60,884 nt of DNA from the NCBI GenBank assembly GCA_003225075.1, contig QIAP01000044.1, forward strand, positions 1 through 60,884, read 5' to 3'. Numbering within the stretch: position 1 is the first letter of the stretch; each line of letters starts with the position of its first letter. This DNA is from Acidobacteriota bacterium. Lineage in GTDB: Bacteria > Acidobacteriota > Terriglobia > Terriglobales > Acidobacteriaceae. The translations under genes were made by a program, and so were the position numbers. The notes beneath the pieces are model-generated. The model did not search any database. It had not been told where the DNA came from and saw only the letters and a program-made list of their open reading frames with translations. Shown here piece by piece: positions 26,485-34,956 of the stretch.

Positions 26485-28200
26485 TTATTGAGCGCTCTTC
26501 ACGCGGGTTGTGTCGAATTCATCGCCCTTCTGCCATCCGATGGGATGCGGAAGGTTTGCGGCCTCCCATCCCAACGCAAATCCGAAGCGCGCCATGGCGG
26601 CATCGCCGGTGAAATCCATCGTAGGATGGTACTCATCACTGGGCTGGTGATAATGCTTTGCGGTGTATTCCTTGTCTTGCTCGAGTCCCCATGCTTCGTC
26701 ATGTCCCTTGAATTTCATGCCCTCATTAATCGAGAAAGAAGGAATTCCAACTCGTGCCAAACTGAAATGGTCGGAGCGGTAGTAATGTCCGGCTTCAGGA
26801 CGTGCGTCTGGTCTGATTGCTAGCCGAAACTCTTTTGCCGTGGCCTGCACCACGGGATAGAACGTCGTGCGCTCAGCACCGGAAACTTCCACTTCCTCTG
26901 GCGCGCCTAGTGGCTTTACATCGTCAAAATTCAAATCGAGGGTGATCTTTCCCGCCGGAATGGGAGGATGCTCGCCCAGATACTGAGATCCGAGCAACCC
27001 TTGTTCTTCCGCCGTTACAGACGCGAAAATGATGGACCGCCGAGGCTTCTGCGCCGCCTGGCCAAAGGCTCTGGCAATCTCCAGCAAAATGCCGCAGCCG
27101 GTCGCGTTGTCCTGGGCACCGTTGTAAATATTGTCTCCAGGCATATCCGGACGAATACCCAGGTGATCATAATGTGCTGTGTAGGTCACGGCTTCGTCCT
27201 TCAACTTGCGGTCCGACCCTGGCAATATGGCGACCACATTGTTGGACTCAAATGGACGAATCTTGCTTACCATGTGCGCCTTTAGCTTGAAGGGCAGAGT
27301 AACGGGCTTGAAATCGCGCGACTGCGCGTCGGCCATCATCTTGTCCAGATCCATGCCCGCGGAAGCCACCAACTTCTGCGCCACTCCCAGTTGAATCCAT
27401 GAGGACACATTCAGTTTGGGCTGGCCCTCGCGCCGCAAATATGACTTCTCCCCTGAATTAGAATTGCGCACCACCTCCCATGGGTAACTGGCCATGTCCG
27501 TCTTGTGTATGAGAATCGCGCCGACAGCCCCCTTTCTGGCTGCCTCTTCGTACTTGTAGGTCCAGCGTCCGTAGTAGGTCAACGCCTTCCCCTTAAAAAA
27601 ACTCTCGTCTTCGGACGGCGGCTCATTCACCAGCACTAGCAGCACCTTCCCTTTGACATCCTTGCCCTTGTAATCGTCCCAGTTATATTCAGGAGCCTCA
27701 ATGCCATAGCCGACATATACCACCTCGGCATCTAGGTCGGATTCCCGTTGTTGCGTCTCATCGTAGGCTACGTAATCTTCGAGCGGCTTCAGTTCCATTG
27801 CGCTGCCCTGTTCTGGTACCAGCCAGAACCTGGTATCCGGCAGCGGGGTGATGCCCACCAACGGCACCTTCTGCATGTAAGTGCCGTTGTCACCCGCCGG
27901 TCTCAGGCCGTACAAGGCGAACTGGGCGGCCATGTATTGCGCCGCGATATCCCCGCCACGCTGCCCAGTGCCACGGCCTTCCAGCAGATCGTCGGACAGA
28001 AAGCGCACATGAGCGCGAACGTGCTCCGGATTGATGGTGTCCATAGCTGCGAAAGCTGCCGACGGCAGGCGGGTAGCATTGACAATCGAGCTGTTCTTTC
28101 GGCTTGGAGCGGTCGCCGCCCGCAGGTTGGCGTTCCACGCTCCCGCACCCAAGAGAATTAAAACCAGGACTGGCAACAACAAAGCAGAACTCCTCCGCAT
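26485..28200 (-). CDS. M28-family zinc metallopeptidase with PA domain
   Basis: 571 residues, secreted (signal peptide ALLLPVLVLILLGAG). Aminopeptidase-type M28 enzymes release N-terminal residues with two zinc ions. Ligands are in place: His in YTAHYDHLG, Asp in GAQDNATGCG, the Glu pair in TAEEQGLLGS, Asp in LNFDDVKPLG and the last His in YRSDHFSLARVG. A protease-associated domain is inserted at about residues 130-260 (DDYKGKDVKGKVLLVLVNEP ... GAVGAILIH). Likely a periplasmic or secreted peptidase for peptide scavenging. Its neighbours face the same way but are separated by about 200 bases on both sides. Confidence 0.92.
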   Translation of the reverse strand: MRRSSALLLPVLVLILLGAGAWNANLRAATAPSRKNSSIVNATRLPSAAFAAMDTINPEHVRAHVRFLSDDLLEGRGTGQRGGDIAAQYMAAQFALYGLRPAGDNGTYMQKVPLVGITPLPDTRFWLVPEQGSAMELKPLEDYVAYDETQQRESDLDAEVVYVGYGIEAPEYNWDDYKGKDVKGKVLLVLVNEPPSEDESFFKGKALTYYGRWTYKYEEAARKGAVGAILIHKTDMASYPWEVVRNSNSGEKSYLRREGQPKLNVSSWIQLGVAQKLVASAGMDLDKMMADAQSRDFKPVTLPFKLKAHMVSKIRPFESNNVVAILPGSDRKLKDEAVTYTAHYDHLGIRPDMPGDNIYNGAQDNATGCGILLEIARAFGQAAQKPRRSIIFASVTAEEQGLLGSQYLGEHPPIPAGKITLDLNFDDVKPLGAPEEVEVSGAERTTFYPVVQATAKEFRLAIRPDARPEAGHYYRSDHFSLARVGIPSFSINEGMKFKGHDEAWGLEQDKEYTAKHYHQPSDEYHPTMDFTGDAAMARFGFALGWEAANLPHPIGWQKGDEFDTTRVKSAQ

Positions 28201-28417
28201 GATCGATCCGACTCCTGCACTAGTTGAATTATGAGTTAGAAAACTCTTTATTGTACGGGAACGAAAGGCAGTAGACGATAGATCACCCGGGAAAGAAGGG
28301 ACCCGAAAGTAACAATGCTGTCGTTCATAGAGCCGGCGAGCAGTAATCTTCCATGTACCGCACCCTCTTGTCGCAAAGCTCGTCTATCCCGCGACCGCGG
28401 GATCAGTTTTTCGAACC

Positions 28418-28915
28418 TCAAGCGGCGCGAAAATCCCGCACGTCTTCGCCGGGCCGAAATACCAGAGCTTGAGCTGCTTCCGCAGACTCTGCCATTTTGC
28501 GGTTGATTTGTGCAAAATCGCTTTTGACCCAGCCCACACTCAAAATTTCGATCTCCCCATCCCGCGCGATCCAGAAAATCGTGGGAACATTCGTCAACCC
28601 ATAAGCATTTGATACGGGATAGGTGCGAATATCATCCAGCACAATGGGGAATGTTACGCCGTATTCCTTCACGAAAGTTGCCGTGTCGTTCCTGTCGTTC
28701 TGCGATATGCCAATTAAGGTCAAATTCCTATTTCCGTAAGCCTTGTGAAGTCGCTCCAGAAATGGAAAAGTGTATTGGCAAGTAGGACATGAGACCTTAA
28801 AGAACGCAGCCACCACCGGCCCGCGCTCAAGAGCTTCCTGCAATGAGAACTTCTTTCCATCAAGAGTATTTAGGGCGAAATCAGGTGCGGGATCACCCAC
28901 GTTCAGAGCAGCCAT
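28418..28915 (-). CDS. TlpA/peroxiredoxin-like thiol-disulfide protein
   Basis: 165 residues from the ATG at 28915, which has GGAGG seven bases upstream; an in-frame ATG at 28951 would add 12 residues. Thioredoxin fold of the AhpC/TSA-Redoxin group: GDPAPDFALNTLDGKKFSL, the active site FFKVSCPTCQYTFPFL with Cys-Pro-Thr-Cys, and YGLTNVPTIFWI holding the cis-proline. No signal peptide or membrane helix is seen, so it is probably cytoplasmic, unlike classical TlpA. It follows mutY closely and may share its transcript, perhaps linking redox and oxidised-base repair; that link is inference. Confidence 0.85.
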   Translation of the reverse strand: MAALNVGDPAPDFALNTLDGKKFSLQEALERGPVVAAFFKVSCPTCQYTFPFLERLHKAYGNRNLTLIGISQNDRNDTATFVKEYGVTFPIVLDDIRTYPVSNAYGLTNVPTIFWIARDGEIEILSVGWVKSDFAQINRKMAESAEAAQALVFRPGEDVRDFRAA

Positions 28916-28972
28916 TTCTTGTCCTCCGAAAAGATGACTAAGCCATTTCATGTGGAACCTTCGAACCTCTGG

Positions 28973-29002
28973 TATTAGATGATCTTCTATTAGATGATCT
29001 TC
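28973..29002. repeat. 15-bp tandem duplication at the mutY stop codon
   Basis: The 15-mer TATTAGATGATCTTC occurs twice head to tail. The copy boundary falls around the mutY stop, so each unit carries a stop codon on the minus strand and the protein end is unchanged whichever copy is kept. It looks like a recent slippage duplication. Confidence 0.85.
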
Positions 29003-29982
29003 GCTTCGCGTAGGATTTTCCGCGTCAATCCCGTGAGCGGCAATTTAGGAATGCGGGAGGGGAGGACCCAGCGTCCCTCGATACCCGCCGGGGGCGGCCC
29101 CTGAGCGACGAACACAGTGTAATCGGTAACCGTGATTGAGTGGCGTATCCTCATGCATGCGTCAGGTTCGACATTCGAACCCGAAATCTCCGGTAACTCC
29201 CACATACCTGGCATTAGCTGGATATCAGGCGCCCGCTGCACCAGAAATACCCCACCGTCCCGCTGATCGAGGGTGTAACCGATCTGCCGTTTCTGTTGGA
29301 GGGAAGGCTTTAGCTCATTGGCGCCTTCTCCTCTGGTTTTACAGAGCCCCAGCAAGGGACAAGTCAAGCATTTTGGCGCTCGCGGCAGACATACCGTAGC
29401 GCCCAGTTCCATGATGGCTTGATTGAAGTCTCCCGGACGTCTCCCGCTCAAAATGCTATCGGCAATAGCCCATGATTCCGCTTCGATGAGATTTCTGCCC
29501 AACATTCGCTGCAGTACCCGTCGCACGTTTCCGTCCACCACGGCGACAGGTTCATTAAATGCGATGCTGGCAACCGCTGCTGCTGTATATCGTCCGATAC
29601 CCGGAAGCTTTCGCAATTGCTCGGCGGTTTCGGGAAATTTTCCGTTAAATTCATTCACTACGGTTTTTGCCGCAAGGTGCATCATGCGGGCACGACGGTA
29701 ATAACCTAGTCCGCTCCAGACAGCCAGCACAGACGAGAGCCGCGCTGCGGACAATGTCTTCACCGTCGGAAAGCGCTTGAGAAATCGCTCATAATGCTCC
29801 AGGACCGCCGTCACGCGTGTCTGCTGAAGCATGATTTCCGAGAGCCACACGCGGTAAGGATCACGGTTCAGCCGCCAGGAAAGGTCTCGCTTGTGGCAGT
29901 CATACCAGCGAAGCAGATGCCGCCGGAAGAGTTGGCGGCCGTGGTATGTATCAATCGGGCGAGCAACGCTGCTGGTCTTCAT
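28990..29982 (-). CDS. mutY: A/G-specific adenine DNA glycosylase
   Basis: 330 residues. MutY removes adenine paired with 8-oxoguanine. The HhH-GPD domain shows SEIMLQQTRVTAV with the catalytic Glu at about 49, the helix-hairpin-helix LPGIGRYTAAAVASIAF, and the catalytic Asp at about 150 in AVVDGNVRRVL. The iron-sulfur ligands C-x6-C-x2-C-x5-C are at about 198, 205, 208 and 214. The C-terminal part (from about 230) is the NUDIX-like 8-oxoG recognition domain (GGVFLVQRAP, PGMWELPE). Complete and of normal length. It is divergent from the lipoprotein gene at 30229. Confidence 0.96.
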   Translation of the reverse strand: MKTSSVARPIDTYHGRQLFRRHLLRWYDCHKRDLSWRLNRDPYRVWLSEIMLQQTRVTAVLEHYERFLKRFPTVKTLSAARLSSVLAVWSGLGYYRRARMMHLAAKTVVNEFNGKFPETAEQLRKLPGIGRYTAAAVASIAFNEPVAVVDGNVRRVLQRMLGRNLIEAESWAIADSILSGRRPGDFNQAIMELGATVCLPRAPKCLTCPLLGLCKTRGEGANELKPSLQQKRQIGYTLDQRDGGVFLVQRAPDIQLMPGMWELPEISGSNVEPDACMRIRHSITVTDYTVFVAQGPPPAGIEGRWVLPSRIPKLPLTGLTRKILREAKII

Positions 29983-30228
29983 CAGAGCACTTCATTATCA
30001 CATCACTTCTCATTGCCTTAATTCCCAACGTCGATGTTCCACATTGACCAAACTGCACCGACGGGCATTGTCCGTTTGTTGCAGCCTGAGATTCAAAACG
30101 TAGGCCGGGATAACCCGCAGGTAACTTGTGCTGTGTGCTTTAGCGGTATACACAATATCAGGAAGGATCTTACAACTAGGCTTAAATCGAGCGCATCGTA
30201 CCTTGCACAGCGATTAGGAGCAGACCCT

Positions 30229-30747
30229 GTGGATTCAAAAATTTGGAAAGCTCTGGTTGTTCCTTTTTGTTTATCTCTCATGGCTGGCTGCGGAGGCGGA
30301 GGCGGCAACAAAAACACGGGTGGCGGTGGGAATGGCTCAGTAACTCCGCCCGTCATTGTCAGCCTAGGCGCTGGACAAAATGCCTCCGGCGTGAATATCA
30401 CAGTGCCTACGCCCGCATCGACTCCCACACCCAACGCTCAGGCCCTCGGAGTCGGCGGCAACACAGCTTTCTCGACCGGAGACTCCGTTGCCCACGGGAC
30501 CAATACGTCCATGTTGATATTCGGTCCCGGCATCTCCAGCAGCATGCAGATCAGTTTTTCCGGCCCTGCCGGCGACATCACAACCAGCAACGTGGTGGAC
30601 GTGCAATCAAACGATACCCCACCCGTACCGGGCATTAAAATGAATATGAGCGTATCGAGCACCGCCGCTGTCGGTGCTCGCACCGTCATTCTGCAAGACA
30701 AAAATAATGACATAACAACGTTTACTGGTGGATTGGAGGTCCAATGA
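30229..30747 (+). CDS. Lipoprotein, first gene of a secreted three-gene cassette
   Basis: 172 residues from a GTG that follows AGGAG at eight bases; the frame is open further up, but only this start gives a proper signal. The signal peptide ends in a lipobox LMAGC, followed by Gly-rich and Pro/Thr-rich linkers. The remaining 110 residues are beta-rich (SMLIFGPGISSSMQISFSGP, ARTVILQDKNNDITTFTGGL) and resemble an IPT/TIG or Ig-like fold, though this is a weak match by eye. Its stop overlaps the next start (ATGA at 30744-30747). Function unknown; it is probably on the outer membrane or periplasmic side. Confidence 0.75.
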   Translation: MDSKIWKALVVPFCLSLMAGCGGGGGNKNTGGGGNGSVTPPVIVSLGAGQNASGVNITVPTPASTPTPNAQALGVGGNTAFSTGDSVAHGTNTSMLIFGPGISSSMQISFSGPAGDITTSNVVDVQSNDTPPVPGIKMNMSVSSTAAVGARTVILQDKNNDITTFTGGLEVQ

Positions 30748-31286
30748 AGCGAACCCGGCTTATCCCAAGCTTGTTTATCATGCTGCTTTCGTTTGCCTCT
30801 GCCACCACCGTTATTCCCATGTCTGTGGAAAAGCTCGTTGGTGGTTCCAGTCATGTGGTTGAGGCGACGGCTGTTCAGGCGTGGTCAGAGTGGAACCCGC
30901 AACACACCATCATTTTCACCTATACGAAATTTCAGGTGACGCGACGCCTGAAGGGACAGGCTCCGACAGCCATCATTGTCAAGCAGCTCGGAGGCTCTAC
31001 GGGAGGCTACACCGAGCGAGTTGCGGGAGTGCGTCACTGGAGATCAGGTGAACAGGCGGTTCTGTTTCTCAGGCCCAGTCAGGATCAGGACGGAACTTTG
31101 GAAGTCACCGGCCTAATGCAGGGAAACTTCATGGTTCGTCAGTCGCCAAGCGGCGAAACCCTGGTTAGCAATGGTGTACCTGAAGTCTCCGCCTATCAGA
31201 TAAGTTCTCATGAAGTCGCCCCGTACCGCGGGAGCGGCATGCGCCTGGAAGAACTGGAGTCACGCGTTCACAAGGCGGTGCAGTGA
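30744..31286 (+). CDS. Secreted hypothetical protein, second gene of the cassette
   Basis: 180 residues with a signal peptide (LIPSLFIMLLSFASA). The mature part is beta-rich: VEKLVGGSSHVVEATAVQAWSEW, FTYTKFQVTRRLKGQ, VKQLGGSTGGYTERVAGV. It looks like a small beta-barrel or Ig-like domain; I do not recognise a named family. ATG overlaps the stop of the lipoprotein gene by four bases, and its stop overlaps the metalloprotease start by one. The strict overlap on both sides suggests that the three products act together. Confidence 0.72.
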   Translation: MKRTRLIPSLFIMLLSFASATTVIPMSVEKLVGGSSHVVEATAVQAWSEWNPQHTIIFTYTKFQVTRRLKGQAPTAIIVKQLGGSTGGYTERVAGVRHWRSGEQAVLFLRPSQDQDGTLEVTGLMQGNFMVRQSPSGETLVSNGVPEVSAYQISSHEVAPYRGSGMRLEELESRVHKAVQ

Positions 31287-32293
31287 TGCGACGTTCAAAA
31301 ATGAAACTTGCGAGCCTGCTGCTCCCGCTCTTTCTCGTGTCTTCGGCGCTAGTTGTGGTCACTCCCGGATACTCGTTCTTGCCGGAGCTCACAATTCCCG
31401 CTGGCGGGGGTACTCCCGCAGCTAACCACTGGAGCATGAGTTCATTTCAAGTGCAATGGAACATCAATCCTTCTATCGGCTCAAACGTTACCGGCACGAC
31501 CAGCGTAACCACCATTATCAGCAACTCGTTCAGCACGTGGATCAATGCACCGAACACTAGCGCCAACGTAACCGCCGGTGCGACTTCAAGCATCACTCAG
31601 GAAAAGAGCCCACATCCTACTATCAATCTAATCTGTTTCGTTTGCAGTGACGTGAGTTTCGGCGGGACGGAGACTCTGGGGATCACTCTGTCTACCTCGG
31701 TGAACGGCGCTGGGTTGCCCGATGGACACGGCGGCACTACTCAGTTCGCCGGACAAATCATTCACGCCGATATCGCATTCAATCCCGCGGTGACCTTCGA
31801 TACCGGAGGTGGTACTGGCCAAGACCTGCGAACCGTCGCCACACACGAAATCGGACACTTTCTTGGGTTGGACCACTCGGCGATTGCCCACGCAGTTATG
31901 TTCCCACAAGCGGCTTCAGTGTTAACGACTCTGAGCTTTGACGATGTGGCTGGAATCTCGTCCCTTTATCCAAAAACTCCAGCAGATGTTGGAACCGGCT
32001 CCATCTCCGGGACAGTGACCATGACTACCGGAGCACCGGTCTTTGGCGCGCACGTCTTTGCCAATTCAACGACCGGGGTCGATCCATTCGGCGCCTTCCC
32101 CACAATTCGTCCCAGTCCGATCGGCGCTCTTAGTGACACTGCTGGAAACTTTACAATTTCGGGGGTTCCTGCGGATTCCTATCTCGTAATTGCAGAGCCA
32201 CTGGATGGACCTGTGGTCGACTCAGATATAGGCTGGGCAGCAGCCTTCAATCAGCCTTCGGTTCAGACAAACTTCACTACGCGTTGGCATTAG
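31286..32293 (+). CDS. Secreted matrixin-like (M10) zinc metalloprotease
   Basis: 335 residues. After a signal peptide (LLLPLFLVSSALVVV) comes a domain with the metzincin zinc motif HEIGHFLGLDHS at about residues 187-198 and a Met-turn Met at about 205 (AHAVMFP). Two cysteines in LICFVCSD may pair. From about residue 235 a carboxypeptidase-regulatory-like beta domain follows (GSISGTVTMTTGAPVFGAHVFA). It ends in FTTRWH soon after, so more domains of a longer relative may be missing. It ends the overlapping cassette. Probably acts on extracellular proteins; substrate unknown. Confidence 0.85.
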   Translation: MRRSKMKLASLLLPLFLVSSALVVVTPGYSFLPELTIPAGGGTPAANHWSMSSFQVQWNINPSIGSNVTGTTSVTTIISNSFSTWINAPNTSANVTAGATSSITQEKSPHPTINLICFVCSDVSFGGTETLGITLSTSVNGAGLPDGHGGTTQFAGQIIHADIAFNPAVTFDTGGGTGQDLRTVATHEIGHFLGLDHSAIAHAVMFPQAASVLTTLSFDDVAGISSLYPKTPADVGTGSISGTVTMTTGAPVFGAHVFANSTTGVDPFGAFPTIRPSPIGALSDTAGNFTISGVPADSYLVIAEPLDGPVVDSDIGWAAAFNQPSVQTNFTTRWH

Positions 32294-32360
32294 AATTTGC
32301 CGGCGCGCGACTGTGAAGTTTGAGATGGGACGACAGGGCTCGTCTCTGATGCAGGTGCGC

Positions 32361-32816
32361 TTACTTTGGTTCTGGCGCAACCATCGAATGCGCAATCGCC
32401 ACCCAGCCCGCCTTCTGCTGCTGCCAGACTGTCATCATGTGCACAGGATGCTCCGGAAGGGGCTGGCCATTACCGCTGCCCCGCATGGTGGCGGTATAAG
32501 TCACGACAAACGTGTTGCTGTTGAGTTCAGTTTTAAACTCGCCCAGAGAGTAATCCTGCAATCGCAATTGCTTCAAGTGTTCCAGAGTCGCAGCCCGGTC
32601 GAGTTGCCCGGACGAAGTGACCGAAACGAAATTAGACGCCAGGCTTCGTTCCACTTCGTTCCAGTGCTGCGCCTTCACTTCGCGCCAGAACACACGTTCC
32701 AGGCCTTCGCCGCCGGTAGCATCGGAAAAGCTCTTTGCCGGACGCTCGTTCCAGACGGTACATCCTGGAAACACCGCGGCACCGCACAACAAAATGATCG
32801 TTAACCATCGAACCAT
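32361..32816 (-). CDS. DUF4440/SnoaL-like lipoprotein
   Basis: 151 residues. The N-terminus LTIILLCGAAVFPGC ends in a lipobox, so it should be a lipoprotein. The rest fits the NTF2-like cone fold: FWREVKAQHWNEVERSLASNFVSV, TLEHLKQLRLQDYSLG, FVVTYTATMRG, MMTVWQQQKAGWVAIAHS. Members of DUF4440 have no common function; catalytic residues cannot be assigned. It is convergent with the matrixin gene and divergent from the small gene at 33002. Confidence 0.8.
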   Translation of the reverse strand: MVRWLTIILLCGAAVFPGCTVWNERPAKSFSDATGGEGLERVFWREVKAQHWNEVERSLASNFVSVTSSGQLDRAATLEHLKQLRLQDYSLGEFKTELNSNTFVVTYTATMRGSGNGQPLPEHPVHMMTVWQQQKAGWVAIAHSMVAPEPK

Positions 32817-33001
32817 GGCGCGATTCTACCGCAACAACCTTCTCGCAAATCGAACGAGTGCACCAGCCGTCCAACTTTCAGCAGTTACCAGAAAGGATGC
32901 TTTTGGGTTGACCCACCGCTTAAGACAGGAAATAATGATTTTGCTCGGCATCCGCAATCCAAGCGTGAAAGTTATCACGCCTACAATTTCGCAGGGAAAA
33001 A

Positions 33002-33223
33002 ATGAGCGACTTCGACCGCAAGGTGGACGAGGCCTCCGCCCGGGTGAACCGGTCCGTGCACAATGTCGTAGAAAACCTGGAGAAGGAGACGGCGGAGCTC
33101 ATCAATTACCTCAACAACGAGGTAGTGCCCGCGGTGCGTTCGCACTCCACCAAAGCCTTGCGCATAGCTGCGGAGAAACTTTCCCGTCTCGCCGACTACA
33201 TGGATCAGCACAAAGCTCAATAA
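33002..33223 (+). CDS. Small helical hypothetical protein
   Basis: 73 residues, without signal peptide or membrane segment. The sequence is almost all amphipathic helix (VDEASARVNRSVHNVVENLE, VRSHSTKALRIAAEKLSRLA) and charged, reminiscent of small stress or coiled-coil proteins. I do not know its family. AGGGAAAAA precedes the ATG. It lies 29 bases before the rlpA start, in the same direction, and may share its promoter in the 185-base divergent region. Confidence 0.65.
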   Translation: MSDFDRKVDEASARVNRSVHNVVENLEKETAELINYLNNEVVPAVRSHSTKALRIAAEKLSRLADYMDQHKAQ

Positions 33224-33252
33224 TTTTCCTAAGATTTTGGCTTTCTTTCCTG

Positions 33253-33987
33253 ATGTGTTTCATAAGCCTCCTAGTGACTGGATGCAGCCGGCACAAGCAA
33301 GCGGGTGTCAATACGCCCCCTCCGCCACCTATCAGCCGTCCTGAACCGCAGACGGAAGCTCCGCCCACAAAGTCTGAAGCAACACCGGAGCAGCCCGCGG
33401 AGCCGGCGGAGACCATTCCCGTCCCCAGCAACGCCAGGGCAATTTATGAGGAAACCGGCATTGCCAGTTGGTACGGGGCGCCATATCACAACCGGCGCGG
33501 ATCGAATGGCGAGATCTATAACATGCATGCCATGACCGCAGCCCACCGAACCCTCCCACTGGGCTCAGTCGTGCGCGTGACAAATCTGAAGACGGGGCGC
33601 TCGGCCGTCGTGCGTATCACGGACCGTGGTCCGTTCATCAAGGGGCGCATGCTTGATCTATCGCTGGCCGCTGCAAAAGCAGTAGACGTCTGGGGCCCGG
33701 GCCTTGCAAAAGTACACATGGAAGTGCTGCAAACTCCTGCCTCCCTCGATAGCGGGGGACGCTGGGCGGTGCAGATCGGTGCATTCGAAGGCGAAAAAGC
33801 AGCAAACGATGTTGCCGACCATCTCTCCCATCGCTACCACACGGCGAAGGTACTGCGCTTCAGCAGTGTCATAGGCAGCTGGTGGGTGCGGGTACGCGTG
33901 CAGGATGACGATCGCCATCGTGCCGAGGAGATCGCGCACGATACCCACACTCCGGAAGGTTCGATCTTTCTTGTCAGGCTGGATTAG
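33253..33987 (+). CDS. rlpA: RlpA-like lipoprotein with DPBB and SPOR domains
   Basis: About 244 residues. RlpA proteins are outer-membrane lipoproteins that cut or bind glycan strands of peptidoglycan lacking stem peptides. A lipobox LVTGC comes near the start, then a Pro/Thr-rich linker, then the double-psi beta-barrel: IASWYGAPYHNRRGSNGE, TLPLGSVVRVTNLKTGRS, and ITDRGPF with the catalytic Asp, up to AAKAVDVWGPGLAKV. The C-terminal SPOR domain (WAVQIGAFEGEKAAN ...) binds septal glycan. The ATG at 33253 leaves only ten residues before the lipobox Cys; no better start exists, so the true start may be a non-standard codon upstream. Confidence 0.88.
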   Translation: MCFISLLVTGCSRHKQAGVNTPPPPPISRPEPQTEAPPTKSEATPEQPAEPAETIPVPSNARAIYEETGIASWYGAPYHNRRGSNGEIYNMHAMTAAHRTLPLGSVVRVTNLKTGRSAVVRITDRGPFIKGRMLDLSLAAAKAVDVWGPGLAKVHMEVLQTPASLDSGGRWAVQIGAFEGEKAANDVADHLSHRYHTAKVLRFSSVIGSWWVRVRVQDDDRHRAEEIAHDTHTPEGSIFLVRLD

Positions 33988-34061
33988 GGCTGGCGAACCG
34001 GCAGGATTGATGCGTGCTAAAATCCGGCCCCCGCACACTTGCATTCCGGAGGACGGCGCTC

Positions 34062-34937
34062 ATGTGTTGCAAACGCGTAATCGCATCTCTGCTCGTGCTG
34101 TTTTGTACGATTCCAGCCTGGTCCCAAGCGAAGCTTTCGGTACATTGGGAAGAATTGACGGGTGCAGACTTCCGCGACGGAATTCGCCAATCGCAGGGCA
34201 CCTGCCTGTTGCCTTTTGGGATCCTCGAGAAGCACGGTCCGCATCTGCCTTTAGGCACCGATCTTCTTAATGTGCGCTATGCCACCTTGCATGCCGCCCA
34301 GCAGGACTATGCGGTCGTGTTCCCCGAGTATTACTTTGGACAAATTTTCGAAGCTAAACACGAGCCCGGCACCGTCGCCTATAGCACGCAGTTGCAACTC
34401 GCGCTGTTACAGGAAACTACCGACGAAATGGCGCGCAACGGTTGCAAAAAGGTCATCATAGTGAACGGGCACGGCGGCAACGAACATCTGCTTCCGTTCT
34501 TTGCTCAAGCGCAATTGGAAAAGCCACGCGACTACGTGGTGTATGTCTTAGGCTTAGTGCAACCGCCGCCGGGTGGTCCCGAGGAAAAAAGCAAGGTCCC
34601 GAACTGGCATGCCGGCGAAGCGGAAACCGCAAAGATGATGATTTCCCGCCCAGACCTGGTTCACCTGGACCGTGCAGCCACTGAGTCCGGGGCCGACCAG
34701 AAACGGCTCAATCTGCCGGATAACGTCTATACCGGAATCTGGTGGTATGCACGTTTTCCCAATCACTATTCCGGCGAAGGTGGACTCGCAACCCGCGAAC
34801 TGGGCGACTACGACATGAAGGCCTGGATCAGCGGAATCGTGAACACCATTCGCGCCGTCAAAGCTGACCAGACTAGCCTGAAGCTTCAGAATGAGTTTTA
34901 CGAGAAGAGCAGACATCCGCTGGATACACCGCAATGA
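34062..34937 (+). CDS. Creatininase-family amidohydrolase, exported
   Basis: 291 residues. An N-terminal signal (VIASLLVLFCTIPAWSQA) is unusual for this mostly cytoplasmic family. The metal-binding residues are visible: Glu and His in GILEKHGPHLPLGTD, Asp in that same block, His in VNGHGGNEHL and Glu in HAGEAETAKMM. Members cleave cyclic or linear amides such as creatinine or mycofactocin precursors (MftE). Since F420 genes are in the window a mycofactocin link was considered, but no other mft gene is seen. ATG at 34062 follows GGAGG; the frame extends to 34014. Confidence 0.85.
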   Translation: MCCKRVIASLLVLFCTIPAWSQAKLSVHWEELTGADFRDGIRQSQGTCLLPFGILEKHGPHLPLGTDLLNVRYATLHAAQQDYAVVFPEYYFGQIFEAKHEPGTVAYSTQLQLALLQETTDEMARNGCKKVIIVNGHGGNEHLLPFFAQAQLEKPRDYVVYVLGLVQPPPGGPEEKSKVPNWHAGEAETAKMMISRPDLVHLDRAATESGADQKRLNLPDNVYTGIWWYARFPNHYSGEGGLATRELGDYDMKAWISGIVNTIRAVKADQTSLKLQNEFYEKSRHPLDTPQ

Positions 34938-34956
34938 TTGATTGCAGTCTGAAAGT

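Noticed and set aside
34062-34937. Creatininase-like gene as mycofactocin MftE
   Set aside because: No other mycofactocin genes are near, and the product has a signal peptide, unlike MftE.
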